Position numbers and translations under genes: made by a program. Of a stretch of DNA of 39,331 bases, positions 35,672 to 39,331 are shown in pieces. Below the pieces are notes generated by a model. It searched no databases. It was not told the DNA's origin and saw nothing but the letters and a program-made list of their open reading frames with translations. The number at the start of each line of letters is the position of its first letter. The first letter of the stretch is position 1. Location of the stretch: positions 1-39,331 of the forward strand of contig CAYLQA010000035.1 of the NCBI GenBank assembly GCA_964385695.1. Direction: 5' to 3'. This DNA is from CAYLQA01 sp964385695. GTDB lineage: Bacteria > Desulfobacterota > Desulfobulbia > Desulfobulbales > Desulfurivibrionaceae.

Positions 35672-35720
35672 GGCCATACTGAATCTTAGCAGATTATCCT
35701 CTGCTTGATCCAGTATGGCC
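35672..35720 (-). terminator. Long hairpin, probable terminator of the GGDEF gene
   Basis: GGCCATACTG (35672-35681) and CAGTATGGCC (35711-35720) are perfect complements. The interior also pairs as ATC/GAT and AGCAGA/TCTGCT, giving a stem of about 19 bp with small internal loops. On the minus strand it is followed by TTTGTTTTTTG. It lies about 100 bases beyond the GGDEF stop. Confidence 0.6.
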
Positions 35721-35821
35721 AATAGGCTTTTTATAGGGGATAAGCCTAAGCTGATCTATTTTTGATGAAACTCCCCGTGGCAGATAAGCGAAGACTTCGA
35801 GCAGCGGGAGATTACGTTTCG

Positions 35822-36838
35822 CTATGCATGTTCAATACAAACCCGGCAGCGACCTTCTTTTTTAGCCTGATAGAGGATCTCATCCGCCCGTTGCAACCAT
35901 TCCTCTTTGCTCATTTCATTGTTCCACTGAATGAGGCCGATACTGACTCCCAGGTTGCCGCCGTCTCCGGCGCTGATTTCCAGATTATCAATCGCGCGGC
36001 ACAAGCGCTCTGCCAGGATGCGTGCCGCCGGTCCGTCGGTATTGGGCAGGACCAGCACAAACTCATCGCCGCCCATCCGTACCAAGAGGTCACTATTGCG
36101 AACCATGCGTGAAAATGTCTTGGCAATCCGGCGCAGGGCCTCATCGCCCACTGCATGTCCCAGGTTGTCGTTTACCTGTTTGAAATGATCAAGGTCCATA
36201 CTGGCCACGGTGATGGGATGGCCATGACGCCGTGCTGTTTCCAGCATGGGATCAATGCGTTCTTCAAAAACCCGCCTGTTGGCAAGGCCTGTCAGGCTAT
36301 CGCGTCTGGCCTGTTCGAACAGGTTTTCAAAATCCAGTGCTCTCTGCAGAGGCTCTTCCAGGATCTCCTTACTTTTGTTCAGGGTCTCCACTTCATCTTC
36401 GGTGATGACCTCTTCCCGACGCAGGATCATCAAACACCCTTCTTTGCCGCCGAGCTGAAGTTTCCATTGCTGGATGTAGAAACCATCTTCCGTATGACAA
36501 CAATCACGGCCCTGACATTCATCACGTTCAAGGATCGTACCTGCAACTGCCATTGCTTTACGGCGTTCCGGCCCATGGCAGGAACAGAACATATGCCCGC
36601 GACTTCCGCTTATCTCTTGAAAAGCGATAAGATCATGGGAAACCAACGGAACCAACCAAACAGAAAATGCCTCCACCATACCTTGTAAATCCGTGGCGCC
36701 GGCCAATCTGCTATGCAGGGCATTAACCTGCTTAAGCCATTCGGATTCACGTCTGTAATGGTCCAGCTCGACCATGAGGTGATCAAGGTTGACCTTTCCG
36801 GATGCTGCACTATGTGGAAAAGAGATTGCTGCGTTCAT
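35822..36838 (-). CDS. Diguanylate cyclase with GAF-like, cysteine-rich sensor half
   Basis: Makes cyclic di-GMP from two GTP. It has 338 residues from ATG 36838, which has GGAG 8 bases upstream. The C-terminal domain is intact: catalytic GGDEF at residues 256-260 in VRMGGDEFVLVL, and an inhibitory I-site RNSD (247-250) exactly five residues before it, so product inhibition is expected. DSLTGLANRRVFEERI marks the domain start near 180. The N-terminal half (about 40-165) looks like a GAF or similar small-molecule sensor with cysteines at 85, 87, 108, 113, 114 and 135, suggesting metal or redox sensing. There is no membrane segment. Confidence 0.93.
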   Translation of the reverse strand: MNAAISFPHSAASGKVNLDHLMVELDHYRRESEWLKQVNALHSRLAGATDLQGMVEAFSVWLVPLVSHDLIAFQEISGSRGHMFCSCHGPERRKAMAVAGTILERDECQGRDCCHTEDGFYIQQWKLQLGGKEGCLMILRREEVITEDEVETLNKSKEILEEPLQRALDFENLFEQARRDSLTGLANRRVFEERIDPMLETARRHGHPITVASMDLDHFKQVNDNLGHAVGDEALRRIAKTFSRMVRNSDLLVRMGGDEFVLVLPNTDGPAARILAERLCRAIDNLEISAGDGGNLGVSIGLIQWNNEMSKEEWLQRADEILYQAKKEGRCRVCIEHA

Positions 36839-37152
36839 TGCCAAAGCTCCTTCACGTAAAATCGTTGTTTGCCCGGTATTAATGCTAATTCCGTGCCAAC
36901 AACCGAAGAGAGCCCCCTCTGCCCTAATATCTCACAAACAGCCGCCGCCACACACCAAACCCAACATACTGAATTCACTTCAAAAAGAGTAACAACCCTA
37001 AAAATCATTTCTTTTTTGCCGTGATGGCTATCAGTGGCACGATGGGGAATTTTTTTCCTGTCAATTTTTTGTCTATTTGTAAGAACCCCAACACAAGGAT
37101 CGGATACAGTGCTCGAAATCATGAGTAAAATATTGTAAATTTTTTTCTGCCC
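36839..37152. other. 314-bp intergenic region between divergent genes
   Basis: Separates the GGDEF gene (minus) from dinB (plus) and must hold both promoters. I see a TAAAAT hexamer near 37120 but no convincing -35 partner, no LexA-type box I can defend, and no gene on either strand. Confidence 0.6.
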
Positions 37153-38343
37153 ATGATGACCTCGCTACCCACTCGCCAGATAATCCATCTCGACATGGAT
37201 GCCTTTTACGCCTCCGCGGAGGTTTTGGACAACCCGGACCTTGCAGGCAAACCCGTCATAGTGGGCGGCAGCTCAAATCGGGGCGTGGTCTCGGCTGCAT
37301 CCTATGCGGCCAGAGAGTTTGGCGTACACTCGGCAATGCCAATCATGCGGGCGAGAAAACTTTGCCCGATTGGTATCTTTCTTCCGGTACGTATGGCCCG
37401 CTACCAAGAACTCTCCCTTAAGATTATGTCCATCTTCCAACGCTTTACCCCACTTGTGGAGCCAATCTCCCTTGATGAGGCCTTTCTTGATGTGACTGCC
37501 AGCACCAGGCTTATGGGCTCGGCTGTTGAGATCGCCAACGAGATCCGAGTGCTTGTCAAAGGGGAGACAGGGCTTACAGTCTCAGCCGGAGTGGCAGCGA
37601 ATAAGCTGCTTGCCAAAATCGCCTCTGATTTTGACAAACCCGACGGACTTACCGTGGTGGAAGCAGGCAAAGAAAGAGAATTTCTCGCCCCCCTTGAAAT
37701 TAAACGGCTTTGGGGTGTGGGCAAAGCCGCACGACAGATACTCTCACTGCTTGGGGTCAAGACAATCGGCGATATATGCTCCCTGCCCCTTGCACTGCTG
37801 AAAGCCAAGTTTGGTGAAAAGCATGGAGAGCATCTTTATTTGGTATCCCAGGGTATTGACGAAAGAGAGGTGCAGCCTCACAGGGAGATTAAATCCATCG
37901 GCCATGAGGACACATTTTCCCATGATTTGGTCAAGCTTACCAAAATCCGCCAAGAATTACTCAATCTCACCACCCGGGTCGGCAAACGGTTGCGCCTGCG
38001 CAATCTCACAGGCAAAACCGTGACCGTAAAGGTCAAGTATAACGATTTCACCCAGGTCACCCGCTCGGAGACGCTTTCGGCTCCGACAGCAGACGATAAA
38101 CTGATATACAGCACCGGCTGCAGGCTTTTGGAAAAGACAGAGGCAGGCAGACGGCCTCTCCGCCTTTTAGGAATCACTCTTTCCAATTTGCAGGAAGGAG
38201 AGAGCGGGACACAGCTTGACCTTTTTTCCCCTGCAAAGCAAAGCAATAAACGAAAGGATCTTTACCAGGCCTTAGATACCATCAGCAATCGCTTTGGCGA
38301 CTCTGCCATTGTTCCGGGCAAGCTGTTAGATGAGGATGAGTAA
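37153..38343 (+). CDS. dinB: DNA polymerase IV (Y-family translesion polymerase)
   Basis: Error-prone polymerase that copies past damaged bases. It has 396 residues. Catalytic carboxylates are D14 and D16 in HLDMDAFYASAE, and D108 and E109 in ISLDEAFLDVT. A helix-hairpin-helix region (KRLWGVGKAARQILSLLGV) and the little-finger domain follow. A beta-clamp binding motif QLDLF lies at 354-358, which is the usual place near the C terminus. Two adjacent ATG codons (37153 and 37156) could be the start; neither has a clear ribosome site. It is divergent from the diguanylate cyclase. SOS control is likely by family but is not shown by the sequence. Confidence 0.97.
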   Translation: MMTSLPTRQIIHLDMDAFYASAEVLDNPDLAGKPVIVGGSSNRGVVSAASYAAREFGVHSAMPIMRARKLCPIGIFLPVRMARYQELSLKIMSIFQRFTPLVEPISLDEAFLDVTASTRLMGSAVEIANEIRVLVKGETGLTVSAGVAANKLLAKIASDFDKPDGLTVVEAGKEREFLAPLEIKRLWGVGKAARQILSLLGVKTIGDICSLPLALLKAKFGEKHGEHLYLVSQGIDEREVQPHREIKSIGHEDTFSHDLVKLTKIRQELLNLTTRVGKRLRLRNLTGKTVTVKVKYNDFTQVTRSETLSAPTADDKLIYSTGCRLLEKTEAGRRPLRLLGITLSNLQEGESGTQLDLFSPAKQSNKRKDLYQALDTISNRFGDSAIVPGKLLDEDE

Positions 38344-38401
38344 CTAAGCAACATCTTGATCTCACATCTTTTTTCATTTTTTTTAGAAAAAAAACACACC
38401 T

Positions 38402-38418
38402 AGGACATCATATGTCCT
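38402..38418. other. Palindrome AGGACAT-cat-ATGTCCT
   Basis: A perfect 7-bp inverted repeat around 3 bases, 59 bases after dinB and 71 bases before the next gene. The length and short spacer fit a protein operator better than a terminator; no T tract follows. Confidence 0.4.
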
Positions 38419-38488
38419 ACCTATACTGATATCCTCTGTTTAACAAAGCGAAACTGCTTAAACGCGATGGACGCGAAAGGAGGAAATC

Positions 38489-38704
38489 ATGGTCAAAAAC
38501 GTACGAGTCTATCTGGACAATGAGCAACGGGAATACATGAACAAGGTCCGCTGCGGCTTTATCGTGGCAGAGGATGAAAAGGGTGAGGAGACCTTTCACA
38601 CCAACCTGATCGACAGCAGCGAGTACGATTCGGTGCAGGATCTGCTCGATGATATTGTCGGCATCTTCAAGGTCCGGCGCGAAACCATCCTGGTTACGGC
38701 GTAA
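38489..38704 (+). CDS. Small hypothetical protein, 71 residues
   Basis: An acidic 71-residue protein, not recognised. It starts after an excellent AAAGGAGGAAATC ribosome site, which makes translation likely. The sequence is beta-strand then helix in character (VKNVRVYLDN, CGFIVAED, YDSVQDLLDDIVGIFKV, ETILVTA) and has a single cysteine, with no signal peptide or membrane segment. A palindrome lies upstream at 38402-38418. The strand-helix pattern resembles small regulatory or ribosome-associated folds, but I cannot name a family. Confidence 0.7.
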   Translation: MVKNVRVYLDNEQREYMNKVRCGFIVAEDEKGEETFHTNLIDSSEYDSVQDLLDDIVGIFKVRRETILVTA

Positions 38705-38838
38705 GTTGAATAGAAATTTTGCCGGCTTTGAGGTCATCTGCTTGCCTGACAGCGAGAAGGACCTGGCGCGCGGATTGGGTTTATGATAATTTTAAAAGAC
38801 CCAGTCAAACAACGCCCAGACATAAAGGAGCCGGAAAT

Positions 38839-39228
38839 ATGCAAAGAATACTCACTTTTACCATGCTTATGCTGCTCAGCACAGGTGTGGCCATGGCCGA
38901 GACCAGCATTAACCGTATCGCCGTCGGCACCGGTATTGAGGAGCGCGAACCGGTTGAGGTCAACAACCTCTTTCATAACGATACGGAAAGGCTCTATTGC
39001 TTTACCGAAATCGCCACGGACCAGGCGCCCACCAGTATTGTCCATGTCTGGACATACCAGGGCCGGACCATGGCTGAGGTTCCGCTGAGGGTCGGCTCTG
39101 CTCGCTGGCGGACCTATAGTTCAAAAAAGATTGTCAAACAGTGGACAGGGGAGTGGAAAATCGAGGTCTTCTCAGACGACGGCGCCCTGCTGGGAGCCAC
39201 CGAGTTCATTTTGCTGGAAAAGAATTGA
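38839..39228 (+). CDS. Exported DUF2914 domain protein
   Basis: A 129-residue exported protein. A signal peptide (MQRILTFTMLMLLSTGVAMA, cut before ETS) precedes one DUF2914 domain. The domain opens with AVGTGIEEREPVEVNNLFHN, continues LYCFTEIATDQAPTSIVHVW and YQGRTMAEVPLRVGSARWRT, and closes with WKIEVFSDDGALLGATEFIL. The fold is a beta sandwich, and its function is unknown; the family often stands in signalling or envelope proteins. An AAGGAG ribosome site lies 9 bases before the ATG. It ends 8 bases before a long inverted repeat that may end its transcript. Confidence 0.85.
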   Translation: MQRILTFTMLMLLSTGVAMAETSINRIAVGTGIEEREPVEVNNLFHNDTERLYCFTEIATDQAPTSIVHVWTYQGRTMAEVPLRVGSARWRTYSSKKIVKQWTGEWKIEVFSDDGALLGATEFILLEKN

Positions 39229-39236
39229 TATTTCTT

Positions 39237-39304
39237 GCCACGAAACCCACGAAAAAACACGAAAGATCTTTTTTATTTTTGTGTTCTTTCGTGGGTTTCG
39301 TGGC
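39237..39304. repeat. Long imperfect inverted repeat, (CACGAAA)-rich
   Basis: GCCACGAAACCCACGAAA (39237-39254) and its exact complement (39287-39304) form an 18-bp stem, which can be extended inward with mismatches through AACAC/GTGTT. The arms are built of CACGAAA-like units. It looks like a dispersed extragenic repeat. A T-rich loop (39269-39280) is present but no T tract follows the stem. It also could terminate the DUF2914 transcript. Confidence 0.75.
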
Positions 39305-39331
39305 TAATTTCTTTTAATACTTCAATCCTAC

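Noticed and set aside
39237..39304. CRISPR array or insertion-sequence end
   Set aside because: There is one inverted pair, no regularly spaced repeats, no spacers, no transposase and no target-site duplication visible.

Overview
The window reads as a chromosomal stretch of a Gram-negative anaerobe. LptF/LptG imply an outer membrane with LPS. A Ni-Fe CO dehydrogenase (CooS), a pair of proteins resembling the ATP-driven 2-hydroxyacyl-CoA dehydratase system, a C_GCAxxG_C_C protein, two FapA-like (DUF342) proteins, HDOD, PilZ and GGDEF proteins together suggest a deltaproteobacterium of the Desulfobacterota, perhaps near Desulfobulbales. That placement is inference; no rRNA or other taxonomic marker is present. 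The assembly has one 100-base gap (13232-13331), and the first gene is cut by the left edge.

Layout. 1-3857 (+): lptF (5' partial) and lptG run almost without spacing into a compact pair that resembles a shrunken HgdB-type Fe-S reductase plus its HgdC/BadF-type ATPase activator, then a four-cysteine mini-protein and a 102-residue unknown protein. 3945-5303 (+): an AgcS-type sodium:amino-acid symporter. 5425-8219 (-): rnc, a radical SAM protein and a PhnD-like periplasmic binding protein. 8443-8518 (+): tRNA-Cys with its own promoter and terminator. 8701-10861 (-): an unusual CheZ with a long insertion, and a PilZ protein. 11161-13210: an isochorismatase-family hydrolase (-) divergent from asnS (+). 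After the gap come cooS, a methyltransferase and a VanZ-like protein (+).

16467-18809 (+) looks different from its surroundings by eye (more A+T). It holds a 487-bp region with a dyad, direct repeats and a good sigma-54 type -24/-12 promoter, then a broken secreted-protein gene and a chemoreceptor. 18858-21311 (+): sixA, two small membrane proteins and a type II NADH dehydrogenase. 21411-23978 (+): a DUF2235 hydrolase and a PutP-type symporter whose ribosome-binding site can be masked by a hairpin. 24133-29911: two divergent DUF342/FapA-like proteins flank an HDOD protein (+), with a dus gene on the opposite strand.

29926-36838 (-): clpB, an alpha/beta hydrolase and a C_GCAxxG_C_C protein in one probable operon, serA, and a diguanylate cyclase with a cysteine-rich sensor half. 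37153-39228 (+): dinB, a 71-residue unknown protein and a secreted DUF2914 protein. The window ends in a long inverted repeat.

Most likely novel biology: the two-gene HgdB/HgdC-like module at 1826-3258, which is too small to be a known dehydratase and has no substrate suggested by its neighbours. Secondary points are the split CheZ, the paired DUF342 proteins around HDOD, the sigma-54 promoter driving a decayed secreted-protein gene, and the double anti-Shine-Dalgarno arrangement before putP. No CRISPR array, transposase, phage cluster or rRNA was seen.
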